Below are positions 1 to 6,850 of a DNA stretch of 12,151 nucleotides, piece by piece. Under the pieces are notes generated by a model, which was given only the letters and a program-made list of their open reading frames with translations, did not search any database and was not told where the DNA came from. How positions within the stretch are numbered: the stretch's first letter is position 1; each line of letters opens with the position of its first letter. Origin of the DNA: an uncultured Collinsella sp. (GTDB taxonomy: Bacteria > Actinomycetota > Coriobacteriia > Coriobacteriales > Coriobacteriaceae); NCBI GenBank assembly GCA_900548815.1, contig URLR01000055.1, positions 1-12,151 on the forward strand, in the 5' to 3' direction. The translations under genes were made by a program, and so were the position numbers.

Positions 1-6
1 GCCTTA

Positions 7-39
7 TCGTCGGCAGCGTCAGATGTGTATAAGAGACAG
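7..39 (+). other. Illumina Nextera Read 1 adapter (sequencing artefact)
   Basis: Bases 7-20 are the Nextera Read 1 overhang (TCGTCGGCAGCGTC) and bases 21-39 are the 19-bp Tn5 mosaic end, with no mismatch to the standard adapter as I know it. Bases 1-6 are probably the tail of the index or read-through and are also not genomic. The artefact creates false starts: translation through the mosaic end gives the peptides MYKRQ and MCIRDR, both familiar contaminants of metagenomic protein sets. Genomic sequence begins at about base 40. Confidence 0.97.
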
Positions 40-693
40 GGCGCCGTGCTTGTGGGTGGACGCGACGTGCGCGACTACGACCTCGCGACTCTACGCGACG
101 CCGTGGGCATTGTGCTGCAAAAGAATGTGCTGTTTACGGGTACCGTGCGCGAGAACCTGCAGTGGGGCAATCCGCAGGCGTCGGACGATGAGCTCCTCGC
201 GGCTTGCCGCGCGGCGTGCGTGGACGAGTTCCTCGATCGCATCGGCGGGCTGGACGGCGAGTTGGGCCAAGGCGGCGCCGGTGTCTCGGGTGGCCAGAAG
301 CAACGCCTGTGCATCGCGCGTACGCTGCTCAAGCATCCGCGCGTGCTAATTTTTGACGACTCCACCAGCGCGGTCGATATGGCGACCGACGCTAAGATTC
401 GCGAGCACATCGCCCGGATTTCCGATACGACCGTGCTCATCATCGCCCAGCGCATCGCGAGCGTCATGGATGCCGATCGCATTGTGGTGTTGGACGACGG
501 TCGTGTCCACGGCGTGGGTACGCACGAGGAACTGCTGGCGGGAGACAACATCTACCAGGAGATTTACGCCTCGCAGATGGAGTTTGCGGGGAACGCGGAC
601 GCCGGCGATGGCAACGACGGTGGCTGCGCGAATGATCCATTTTCCTCTGTCGCATGCGGATCACCCTTGGAAGGGGGTGAGCGCCATGCCTAA
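40..693 (+). CDS. ABC exporter half-transporter, degenerate subunit (5'-truncated, NBD only)
   Basis: This is the C-terminal nucleotide-binding domain of an ABC half-transporter. Its membrane domain and Walker A motif are lost beyond the artificial contig edge. Visible in order are the Q-loop (VLQKNVLF), a good signature VSGGQ (283-297), Walker B ending in FDD (352-360), and the H-loop region IIAQR. Two catalytic residues are replaced: the Walker B glutamate is Asp (codon 358) and the switch histidine is Gln (codon 448). In heterodimeric exporters of the TM287/288, BmrCD and LmrCD type, one subunit carries exactly this degenerate set, together with the good signature that completes the partner's active site. 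The gene ends 8 bases inside the next gene, so the two are translationally coupled and very likely form the heterodimer. The substrate cannot be told; multidrug or lipid export is typical of the family. No genuine start is present. Confidence 0.93.
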   Translation, partial: GAVLVGGRDVRDYDLATLRDAVGIVLQKNVLFTGTVRENLQWGNPQASDDELLAACRAACVDEFLDRIGGLDGELGQGGAGVSGGQKQRLCIARTLLKHPRVLIFDDSTSAVDMATDAKIREHIARISDTTVLIIAQRIASVMDADRIVVLDDGRVHGVGTHEELLAGDNIYQEIYASQMEFAGNADAGDGNDGGCANDPFSSVACGSPLEGGERHA

Positions 694-2584
694 GACCGCA
701 GCCCAAGCACGCCCGGCCGACCTCAAGCGCACTGTGCGTCGCTTGCTCTCCTACATGGGGCATGCCAAGTTCTCGTTGCTCGCGGTGGGCGTGCTCGCCT
801 CCGTCGCCGCCATCGCGAGCCTCGCCGGCACCTACATGGTGCGTCCCATCGTTAACGGTTTGGCCACGGGCGGGGAGGAACTGCTTGCCAAGCAGGTTAT
901 CCTGACGGCGATCATCTACGCCGCGGGCGTGCTCTCGGCCCTGGGCTATTCACAGATCATGGTGCGCGCGGCCCAACACGTGGTGTCCGATATTCGCCGC
1001 GACCTGTTCGCGCACATCCAGACGCTGCCGCTCAGTTATTTTGACAGCACGCGCTCGGGCGACATCATGAGTTTTTTCACCAATGACGTCGACACCGTCT
1101 CCGAGGCGCTTAACAACAGCTTTGCCAACGTGATTCAGGCCGCCATTCAGGTTGTGGGCACCACGGCCATGCTCATCATCCTTAACTGGCAGCTCACGAT
1201 TATCACACTCGTGTGCGATGCGGCCATTGTGCTGTATGCGCGCTACTCGGGCGCGCGCTCCAAGCGTTTCTTTGCTGTCCAGCAGGCATCGCTTGGCGAC
1301 CTGGACGGATATATCGAAGAAATGGTCTCGGGCCAAAAGGTCATCAAGGTCTTTAACCGTGAGGCAGCGAATGTCGCCGGCTTCACCTGCCGCAACGACG
1401 AGCTTCGCCGCACCGGTACCGCCGCCGTGAGCTATGCCAACTCCATGGTGCCCATGACTGTCGTGATTGGCTACGTCAACTATGCCATCGTCGCCGTGGC
1501 GGGCGGCATGCTCTGCATCAAGGGGCTCGCCGACGTAGGTGCGCTCGCGAGCTACCTGGTCTTTGTGCGCCAGGCCGCCATGCCCATCAACCAGTTTACT
1601 CAGCTCGGCAACTTCTTGCTCAACGCGTTGGCCGGTGCCGAGCGCCTGTTTGCCGCCATGGACCTTGAGCCCGAGGTGGACGAGGGCTGCGTGGAGCTGG
1701 TGCAGACGGGCGACGCCGCGTGGGCGTGGAAGATTCCCGAGGGCCAGGGCGTGGGCGCGTACGGGCATTTGCATGATGTGGCAGCCGTTGATGAGTCGGG
1801 CCGCGCGGTGGCTGCCGACGGCACCGAGCTCACGTGCGGCTTGGTCCCGCTTGCCGGCGACGTGCGCTTCCATGCCGTGGATTTTTCCTACGTGCCGGGC
1901 ACCCGCGTGCTCACGGACCTCAACCTGTTTGCCAAGCCGGGGCAAAAGATCGCGTTTGTGGGCTCCACGGGTGCCGGCAAGACGACCATCACCAACCTCA
2001 TCAACCGCTTCTACGAGGTCGATGACGGCGAGATCACGTACGACGGCATCGACGTCAAGCACATTGCCAAGGCCAGCCTGCGCGGGTCGCTCGGCATTGT
2101 GCTGCAGGACACGCACCTGTTTAGCGGCACCATTGCGCAGAACATCCGCTTTGGCAAGCTCGACGCGACCGACGAGGAGGTGCGCGCCGCTGCCGAGGCC
2201 GCCTGCGCCGACTCGTTTATCCGCCGCCTGCCGCGGGGCTACGACACACCGGTCACGGCCGACGGCGCCAACCTGTCGCAGGGTCAGCGTCAGCTGCTCG
2301 CCATCGCGCGCGTGGCCGTCGCCGATCCGCCGGTGCTCATCCTGGACGAGGCCACGAGCTCCATTGACACGCGTACCGAAAAGCTCATCGAGCGCGGTAT
2401 GGACCGCATCATGCGCGGTCGCACCACGTTTATGATCGCGCACCGCCTGTCCACTGTCCGCGACGCCGACGCCATCATGGTCCTCGAACACGGCCGCATT
2501 ATCGAGCGCGGCACGCACGAAGAGCTGCTCGCCCAGCACGGCGAGTACTGGCAGCTGGCGCATGGCTTAAAAGAGCTGGATTAA
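686..2584 (+). CDS. ABC exporter half-transporter, catalytic subunit (TMD-NBD)
   Basis: A 632-residue membrane exporter subunit with a type I six-helix transmembrane domain (about residues 20-325) followed by an NBD (about 390-632). NBD motifs are Walker A GSTGAGKT (426-433, K432), a Q-loop in VLQDTHLF, Walker B LILDE (D554, E555) and switch H586. The signature is LSQGQ (530-534) instead of LSGGQ. That non-canonical signature, with intact Walker B and His, is the complement of the degenerate upstream subunit and leaves one fully active ATP site per heterodimer. I chose ATG 686 because AGGGGGTGA (672-680) lies just before it and it overlaps the previous stop by 8 bases; longer versions starting inside the previous gene are implausible. 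About 66 residues separate the TMD end (near M325) from the NBD start (GDVRF, 391), roughly 40 more than usual, so there is an unusual linker insertion. The name BmrD or YheH would be over-precise. Confidence 0.95.
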   Translation: MPKTAAQARPADLKRTVRRLLSYMGHAKFSLLAVGVLASVAAIASLAGTYMVRPIVNGLATGGEELLAKQVILTAIIYAAGVLSALGYSQIMVRAAQHVVSDIRRDLFAHIQTLPLSYFDSTRSGDIMSFFTNDVDTVSEALNNSFANVIQAAIQVVGTTAMLIILNWQLTIITLVCDAAIVLYARYSGARSKRFFAVQQASLGDLDGYIEEMVSGQKVIKVFNREAANVAGFTCRNDELRRTGTAAVSYANSMVPMTVVIGYVNYAIVAVAGGMLCIKGLADVGALASYLVFVRQAAMPINQFTQLGNFLLNALAGAERLFAAMDLEPEVDEGCVELVQTGDAAWAWKIPEGQGVGAYGHLHDVAAVDESGRAVAADGTELTCGLVPLAGDVRFHAVDFSYVPGTRVLTDLNLFAKPGQKIAFVGSTGAGKTTITNLINRFYEVDDGEITYDGIDVKHIAKASLRGSLGIVLQDTHLFSGTIAQNIRFGKLDATDEEVRAAAEAACADSFIRRLPRGYDTPVTADGANLSQGQRQLLAIARVAVADPPVLILDEATSSIDTRTEKLIERGMDRIMRGRTTFMIAHRLSTVRDADAIMVLEHGRIIERGTHEELLAQHGEYWQLAHGLKELD

Positions 2585-2633
2585 CCCGTTCGAGCACGAT
2601 GTTTTGACCCCTCCGTGCCCTTCACCTCGTCTC

Positions 2634-2698
2634 AAACCATCACAACATTCGACGTTTTTCGCCAAAAACGGGAAAAGCATCGGATGTTGTGATGGTTT
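2634..2698 (+). repeat. 65-bp palindromic element, copy 1 (forward)
   Basis: Perfect 15-bp outer arms, AAACCATCACAACAT (2634-2648) and its complement (2684-2698), enclose a second small inverted repeat, CGTTTTT (2653-2659) and AAAAACG (2664-2670). The right arm runs into T5 (2696-2700), so the element could also act as an intrinsic terminator for the ABC operon. It differs from copy 2 at only 4 of 65 positions. Copy 3 matches its reverse complement, with the first 28 bases identical. Repeated occurrence with constant length points to a small mobile palindrome (REP or MITE class); the transposase is unknown. The rest of the 2585-2799 gap holds nothing else I can name. Confidence 0.9.
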
Positions 2699-2799
2699 TT
2701 CTACCACTCGACCGGGTGGAATCGCTTTCTTGCGCACGAAGGTGTGCGGATCCGTGGGCAGGGGAATAAGGTTGGTTATCCGACTCCATTGGAGGGCTC

Positions 2800-3837
2800 A
2801 TGGACCTGCCGATCGTCCTGTCCCATAAGACTGCCTGGCTGTACCACAACGTGGCGCGCCCGTCCGAGCCGCTCTCGTGAGCAAGCAGCCTATACGATGA
2901 GGACTCGCTTGCTAACGAGGCGGAGCCGACCGCGAGCCTGCCCAAATTGGGACTCGATGCCAAGGGGCTGAGGGCTTCAACGGCAGTTGGGATCGTTACC
3001 GACTATCTGGTCTCACTTGGTATTCCACGAGAAGAGCTCGATCATATCGACACGCTCGTCAACTTCGATTTTGAGCGCTCGACGCCGGCTGGATTTAGGT
3101 GCCACGTGTTTGGAGCGCCGGTACCTCCAGGCCATCTTATCGAGGTGGCAGAGGGCCTTCTAGTGGTTGATGAGGCCATGTGCTTTGTCCAGGCGGGCTC
3201 GTGGATGAGCGAGTCCGAGCAGCTGGAATATGGCTACGAAATCTGTGCCCGATACCATTTGAATCATCTGTCGACAGGCGATTATATCGAGATGGGGCAG
3301 AGGTATACCGTTGCCGACTTGATTGCTTATTGCAATGAGAACCGATCTCGTCAGGGGGCTATACGCGCGGCCGCCGTGCTCAAGCGCGTGCACGATGGCG
3401 CGCGGTCGCCCATGGAGACGGCCACCGCAATTATGGTCGTAGCAAAACGTTCCCAGGGAGGGCTGGGATACGCCAAGATCGAGCTCAACCATCGGGTCGA
3501 TGTTCCCAGCGAGTTCAAGTATCTCGCAAAGGCCGGGTATTTCGAGATCGACGTATATGCGCCCGCGAGCGGTACGGGGATTGAATACAACGGATCGGAC
3601 CATCTTGATAAACAGCGCAGCGCGTCGGATGCGGAGCGTATGACCGTGCTGAGCGCGCTGGGCTTTAGGATGATCGTCCTCACCGGGACTCAGTTTGCCC
3701 ATCAGCTGCAATTGCACCGGGCGATGAATGCCATCGCGCTCGCTATGGGTCTTAAGTGCGACCGAAGCGAGGTGTTCCAGAAACGGCAGAACGACCTGCG
3801 AGAATTCGTGATTCGACACTGGGACGGCGGCCTCTAG
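2800..3837 (+). pseudogene. Putative PD-(D/E)XK (DUF559/Vsr-like) nuclease-type protein, broken by in-frame TGA
   Basis: The reading frame opens at ATG 2800 behind a strong GGAGGG site (2791-2796) and encodes MDLPIVLSHKTAWLYH and ten more residues. It meets TGA at 2878-2880, then stays open in the same frame to TAG at 3835-3837. Ignoring the stop it would be about 345 residues. The part after the stop reads as one continuous protein; a weak TTG at 2947 could start a 296-residue version but has no evident ribosome site. The C-terminal region has the DUF559/Vsr-like endonuclease pattern: D251, then IEYNG with E262, and H268, followed by a beta strand and RMIVLTGTQF. The SPMET segment before it is typical of actinobacterial DUF559 proteins with an AbiEi-like N-terminal region. 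A CGA-to-TGA change would explain the break. Two 65-bp palindromes flank the gene. The function is unproven: nuclease, regulator or antitoxin-like are all possible. Its base composition looks less GC-rich than its neighbours. Confidence 0.72.
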
Positions 3838-3875
3838 GGGCGTTCCGGCCCTTCTACGGGGTGCCGTGGGCAGAC

Positions 3876-3940
3876 AAACCATCACAACATTCAACGTTTT
3901 TTGCCAAAAACGGGAAAAGCATCGAATGTTGTGATGGTCT
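3876..3940 (+). repeat. 65-bp palindromic element, copy 2 (forward)
   Basis: Same orientation and length as copy 1, with 61 of 65 positions identical. Perfect 15-bp arms are ACCATCACAACATTC (3878-3892) and its complement (3924-3938). The inner hairpin region GTTTTTT...AAAAACG is kept. The T-run at the right end is interrupted (GGTCTG), so a terminator role is less likely here. It sits between the broken nuclease gene and moaA, about 130 bases before the moaA start. Confidence 0.9.
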
Positions 3941-4024
3941 GTGTTGAGGATGGGCTCGGGAAGTTCGTTTTGCTCGAAGCGACCTGTCCTGTCGTACGGG
4001 TGTCGGCATGATTCCCGCGTGCGG

Positions 4025-4030
4025 TACTAT
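4025..4030 (+). promoter_or_regulatory. Possible -10 box for moaA
   Basis: TACTAT is a 5/6 match to TATAAT, 40 bases before the moaA GTG. No convincing -35 is visible: TGTCGG at 4001-4006 is weak. An overlapping TATATT at 4028-4033 is an alternative. I recognise no Moco riboswitch in the 130-base leader. Low-confidence call. Confidence 0.3.
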
Positions 4031-4070
4031 ATTCTCTGAAGAATAAAGACTGGCGCGAGGGGAGGATTGC

Positions 4071-5126
4071 GTGGACGAGCGCGTGCAGCATGACGGTTTT
4101 GGCCGCGATATCAACTACCTGCGTATTGCCGTTACCGACAAGTGCAATTTCCGCTGCATTTACTGCATGCCGGCCGATGGCGTGGCGCCCCGTGCGCACG
4201 ACGAGCTGCTCAGCGCCGAGGAAATCGCCCGCTTTGTGCGCTTGGTGGCGGGGGAGGGCATTCGCCGCGTGCGCCTGACGGGTGGCGAGCCGCTGGTCAG
4301 CCGCCGTATCATCCCGCTTATTCGCGACATCCGCGCGATTCCGCAGATCGAAGACATCTCGCTCACCACCAACGGCGCCCTGCTGCCCAAGCTAGCGCCG
4401 CAGCTCAAGGATGCCGGGCTTAACCGCGTCAACATTTCGCTCGACACACTCGACCCCGAGCTGTTTGGAAAGATCACGCGCCTGGGTCGACTCGAGCAGA
4501 CCATGGCCGGCGTCGACGCGGCGCTGGCTTGGGGCTTTGAGCCCGTTAAGGTCAACTGCGTTGTGGTGCGCCGGCTCAACCAGGATGTGGCGGCCCTCGC
4601 ACGGCTGACCGTCGACCGCCCCATCCACCTGCGCTTTATCGAATACATGCCCATCGGCGACGAGCGCACCAGCTCGCATTGCGCTGTGGACCCGCATGCG
4701 CCCGCGCTCAATCCCGAGCTGTGGGACGTGAGCGATACCGTGCCGAGCGACGAGCTGCGGGCGCGCATCAATGCCGGGGCCACCGCGGCGGGACTGGGCG
4801 AGCTCGAGCCGCTCGACATCAACGACGCTCCTGCTGGTGCGGGCCCTGCGCGCTATTGGCACTTTCCGGGTGCGGCGGGAACGGTTGGCTTCATCAGCGC
4901 CATGTCCAACCATTTTTGCGCGAATTGCAACCGTCTGCGCCTGACGGCCGATGGCAACGTGCGTCCGTGCCTGTTCAGCGATGCCGAGTATTCGGTGCGT
5001 GAGGCGCTGCGCCGTGGTGATGATATGCAGGTACTTTCGATTTGGCGCGATGCCGTGGCCCACAAACCGCAGGAACACGCGATAATTGAGGGCACGCAAC
5101 GATTTATGTCCCAAATCGGAGGATGA
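4071..5126 (+). CDS. moaA: GTP 3',8-cyclase MoaA (radical SAM)
   Basis: Catalyses the first step of molybdenum cofactor synthesis, the radical SAM cyclisation of GTP to 3',8-cyclo-dihydro-GTP, which MoaC then converts to cyclic pyranopterin monophosphate. The 351-residue protein has the normal MoaA length. The N-terminal radical SAM cluster is CNFRCIYC (C25, C29, C32), GGEP (71-74) follows, and the second, substrate-binding 4Fe-4S cluster is C283, C286 and C300 in CANCNRLRL...C. The C-terminus ends in the conserved Gly-Gly (350-351) needed for activity in the family. The start is GTG 4071, with GGGGAGG at 4059-4065. The gene lies 4 bases upstream of the moaC-mobB fusion, whose ribosome site is within the moaA end, so the pair is an operon. 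Expected to be cytoplasmic and oxygen-sensitive. Confidence 0.97.
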   Translation: MDERVQHDGFGRDINYLRIAVTDKCNFRCIYCMPADGVAPRAHDELLSAEEIARFVRLVAGEGIRRVRLTGGEPLVSRRIIPLIRDIRAIPQIEDISLTTNGALLPKLAPQLKDAGLNRVNISLDTLDPELFGKITRLGRLEQTMAGVDAALAWGFEPVKVNCVVVRRLNQDVAALARLTVDRPIHLRFIEYMPIGDERTSSHCAVDPHAPALNPELWDVSDTVPSDELRARINAGATAAGLGELEPLDINDAPAGAGPARYWHFPGAAGTVGFISAMSNHFCANCNRLRLTADGNVRPCLFSDAEYSVREALRRGDDMQVLSIWRDAVAHKPQEHAIIEGTQRFMSQIGG

Positions 5127-5130
5127 TCAT

Positions 5131-6432
5131 ATGGCCAAGAGCAGGTACGCCGATGCCACCAAGGCCGCTCGCAGGGCCGCGATGTCTGCCCACAAAGTCA
5201 CGGCTACTGACAGCAACGCCGACGCGTCTGCGCAGCCGACTGCCAGCGCTGCCACCGAGCCCGCCCGTGACGCCCGTCGCGACGAGCTGACGCACGTGGA
5301 CGCCAAGGGCGAGGTACGCATGGTCGACGTGTCCGACAAGGCCGAGACTCATCGCATTGCCATCGCCGAGGGCACCATCCTCATGCACCCCGAGACGCAG
5401 GCTATGGTGCTGCAAGACCGCGCCAAAAAGGGCGACGTGCTTGCCTGCGCGCGCGTGGCGGGCATCATGGCCATCAAGCGCACGAGCGACATCATCCCCA
5501 TGTGCCATCCGTTGCTCATTACCAAGAGCAAGTGCGACATTGCACCCATCGCTGCGGCGGGGACGCCGGCCGAGGACGTGCCCGAGGGCTGGGCGCCGGC
5601 GCGCACGGACGGGCAGGTTGGCTTTCACGTACTGGTTACGGCCGGCGTGACGGGCAAGACGGGTATCGAGATGGAGGCCCTGACCGGCGCGAGCGCCGCG
5701 TGCCTAACGATCTACGACATGTGCAAGGCGGTCGATCGCGGCATGGAGATCGTCGACGTGCGCCTGCTGCACAAGGAGGGCGGCCGCTCGGGCATGTGGG
5801 ATCGTGCAGAGCGTCAGGCTGCTGCTGTTGAGGCCGTGGGTGCCACGGGCAACGCGCCCGCGAGCGCACCCGTCGCCGTTGCGTCCGCAGCTCCGGCACC
5901 GGCCGTCCCCGCGATCGCGTTTATCGGCTACCAGAACTCGGGCAAGACAACGCTCGTCGAGAAGGTCATTGCCGAGCTCACCCGCCGCGGCCTGCGCGTG
6001 GGTTCGCTCAAGCATCATGGTCATCATGGCTTTGATATCGACGTGCCCGCCAAGGACACCTGGCGCCATCACCAGGCCGGATCAAAGCACGTGGGACTCA
6101 TCTGCGCTACGCGCTGGGCGGAGTACGCCGACACGCGCGAGGAGGACGAGATGCCCGCGCGCGAGCTGCTGTCGCGTTACAACGATGTCGACGTGGTGAT
6201 CATCGAGGGCTACAAGACCGAGGGCTTCGACAACATCGTGGTAGCGCGCTCCGGTGTCGACCGTCTGCGCGGCAAGAGCTCGCTCGACCTGGTCGACGGT
6301 CACACCCTGGCCCTTGCCTGCAACGAAGCCCTGGCACGCCAGGCCTTCGACGCCGGCTTTGCGACCCGAGCCATCAACATCAACGACGCCCGAGCCATCT
6401 GCGATCTCATCCAAGACCACCTTCAGGCTTGA
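5131..6432 (+). CDS. MoaC-MobB fusion: cyclic pyranopterin monophosphate synthase plus GTP-binding adaptor
   Basis: A 433-residue two-domain protein. Residues 1-50 are an Ala-rich, probably disordered extension. Residues 51-222 are MoaC, with MCHPL (124-128), GKTGIEMEALTG (175-186), D196 and K199 in the YDMCKAVD segment, matching the catalytic Asp/Lys pair of MoaC. Residues about 223-260 are an Ala/Pro/Val-rich linker. Residues 261-433 are MobB, with the P-loop GYQNSGKT (266-273) and VIIEGYK (356-362). MoaC completes cPMP formation with MoaA; MobB helps the late step in which a nucleotide is attached to molybdopterin. The fusion therefore joins the second and last stages of the pathway. I chose ATG 5131 because GGAGGA (5118-5123) precedes it at good spacing; a longer frame to 5086 lies within moaA. 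The intermediate genes (moaD, moaE, moeA, mobA) are not in this window. Confidence 0.95.
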   Translation: MAKSRYADATKAARRAAMSAHKVTATDSNADASAQPTASAATEPARDARRDELTHVDAKGEVRMVDVSDKAETHRIAIAEGTILMHPETQAMVLQDRAKKGDVLACARVAGIMAIKRTSDIIPMCHPLLITKSKCDIAPIAAAGTPAEDVPEGWAPARTDGQVGFHVLVTAGVTGKTGIEMEALTGASAACLTIYDMCKAVDRGMEIVDVRLLHKEGGRSGMWDRAERQAAAVEAVGATGNAPASAPVAVASAAPAPAVPAIAFIGYQNSGKTTLVEKVIAELTRRGLRVGSLKHHGHHGFDIDVPAKDTWRHHQAGSKHVGLICATRWAEYADTREEDEMPARELLSRYNDVDVVIIEGYKTEGFDNIVVARSGVDRLRGKSSLDLVDGHTLALACNEALARQAFDAGFATRAININDARAICDLIQDHLQA

Positions 6433-6445
6433 CGCTGCGCCGGCC

Positions 6446-6531
6446 CCAAGCACCCCATCTCGCCCCTCAAGCCGTCGCTCGCGTACCAAAGTACGCGTCG
6501 CTCCTCTCTCGGGGCGACCTGGGGCACTTGG
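6446..6531. repeat. Large imperfect palindrome (86 bp)
   Basis: The 21-base arms 6446-6466 and 6511-6531 pair at 17 positions: CCAAG with CTTGG, CCCC with GGGG, CGCCCC with GGGGCG, separated by small mismatched internal loops. The centre carries a second perfect hairpin, CGCGTAC (6480-6486), loop CAAA, GTACGCG (6491-6497). That inner hairpin is flanked by a direct GTCGCTC repeat at 6474-6480 and 6497-6503, overlapping its outer bases. There is no T-run, so it is not a simple terminator. It lies 13 bases after the moaC-mobB stop. It could be a structured RNA end of the operon or a third mobile palindrome family; I see only one copy here. Confidence 0.7.
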
Positions 6532-6581
6532 AACCGGCTCGCTGCGCTGCCATGGCAGGTTTTATCTGGGCAAACGTCACT

Positions 6582-6621
6582 TCCACCACAAGGGGGGGCG
6601 GGCACCTTTGTGGTGGATTTT
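6582..6621 (+). terminator. Hairpin with TTTT tail (hairpin family 2, copy A)
   Basis: A perfect 10-bp stem, TCCACCACAA (6582-6591) and TTGTGGTGGA (6608-6617), is followed by TTTT (6618-6621). The loop is G-rich. On the + strand it looks like an intrinsic terminator for the moaA operon, although the U-run is short. It is also one of three copies of a hairpin family in this window (see 6732-6762 and 7686-7718), so it may have arrived as a repeat. Confidence 0.6.
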
Positions 6622-6633
6622 GCTTTGCAGTAA

Positions 6634-6698
6634 AAACCATCACAACATTCAGCGAAAATCGCGATTTTGCCGAAAAACGTCGAATGTTGTGATGGTTT
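6634..6698 (-). repeat. 65-bp palindromic element, copy 3 (inverted)
   Basis: Perfect 17-bp arms, AAACCATCACAACATTC (6634-6650) and its complement (6682-6698). Read on the - strand, its first 28 bases are identical to copy 1; the central third differs but still contains a palindrome, AAAATCGCGATTTT (6655-6668). Thus the outer arms and length (65) are conserved while the centre has changed and stayed self-complementary. The T5 end points left, so any terminator role would be for leftward transcription. Confidence 0.9.
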
Positions 6699-6731
6699 GC
6701 GCCCCGGGCCAGGCCATCCTGCGAGTCCGGC

Positions 6732-6762
6732 CACCACAAAGGGGCCAGACGCCTTTGTGGTG
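6732..6762. repeat. Hairpin family 2, copy B
   Basis: A perfect 11-bp stem, CACCACAAAGG (6732-6742) and CCTTTGTGGTG (6752-6762), with a 9-base loop (GGCCAGACG). The loop side resembles copy C (GGGGACAGGCGCC there, GGGGCCAGACGCC here). No T-run follows; a separate GC hairpin (6765-6781) does. It resembles widespread intergenic AAAGGGGACAGGC-type sequences, which I associate with REP-like elements from memory only. Confidence 0.75.
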
Positions 6763-6786
6763 ATCGGGCCCCAACGGCCCGTGCCT

Positions 6787-6796
6787 TGGTATACCA
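6787..6796 (+). promoter_or_regulatory. Palindrome and possible -10 upstream of HAD gene
   Basis: TGGTATACCA is a perfect 10-bp palindrome about 55 bases before the HAD gene start. Its TATACC core could serve as a -10 box, or the palindrome could be an operator. No matching -35 is evident, so this is a weak proposal. Confidence 0.25.
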
Positions 6797-6850
6797 TGTA
6801 CGCCGTTCACGAATACACCCCACACCGCCGCACAACTCAGAAAGGCCCCC

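Larger units (their letters stand above)
6433..6850. other. Gene-free stretch rich in palindromes
   Basis: These 418 bases between the Moco operon and the HAD phosphatase hold no credible gene on either strand. Besides the elements listed separately they contain the 12-bp palindrome CTGCCATGGCAG (6547-6558, followed by GTTTTAT) and a hairpin CGGGCC/GGCCCG (6765-6770 and 6776-6781). Most of the stretch can fold. Confidence 0.75.

Noticed and set aside
25..39. ATG starts at 23 and 25 for the first gene
   Set aside because: Both start codons are inside the Nextera mosaic end; the real start is missing.
353..685. N-terminal extension of the second ABC gene back to 353
   Set aside because: It would overlap the first gene by over 300 bases out of frame; ATG 686 has a strong ribosome site.
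950..2563. Long 537-residue open frame on the minus strand
   Set aside because: It lies entirely antisense to the ABC subunit, lacks a ribosome site and family motifs, and arises from GC-rich codon bias.
3160..3894. Minus-strand open frame opposite the nuclease-like gene
   Set aside because: No motifs; the plus strand has clear family features in the same region.
3941..4070. Moco riboswitch before moaA
   Set aside because: The leader is short and I do not recognise the conserved motif; a covariance search would settle it.
2634..6698. CRISPR array from the recurring CCATCACAAC repeats
   Set aside because: Copies are about 1.2 and 2.8 kb apart, palindromic, in mixed orientation, and without regular spacers or cas genes.
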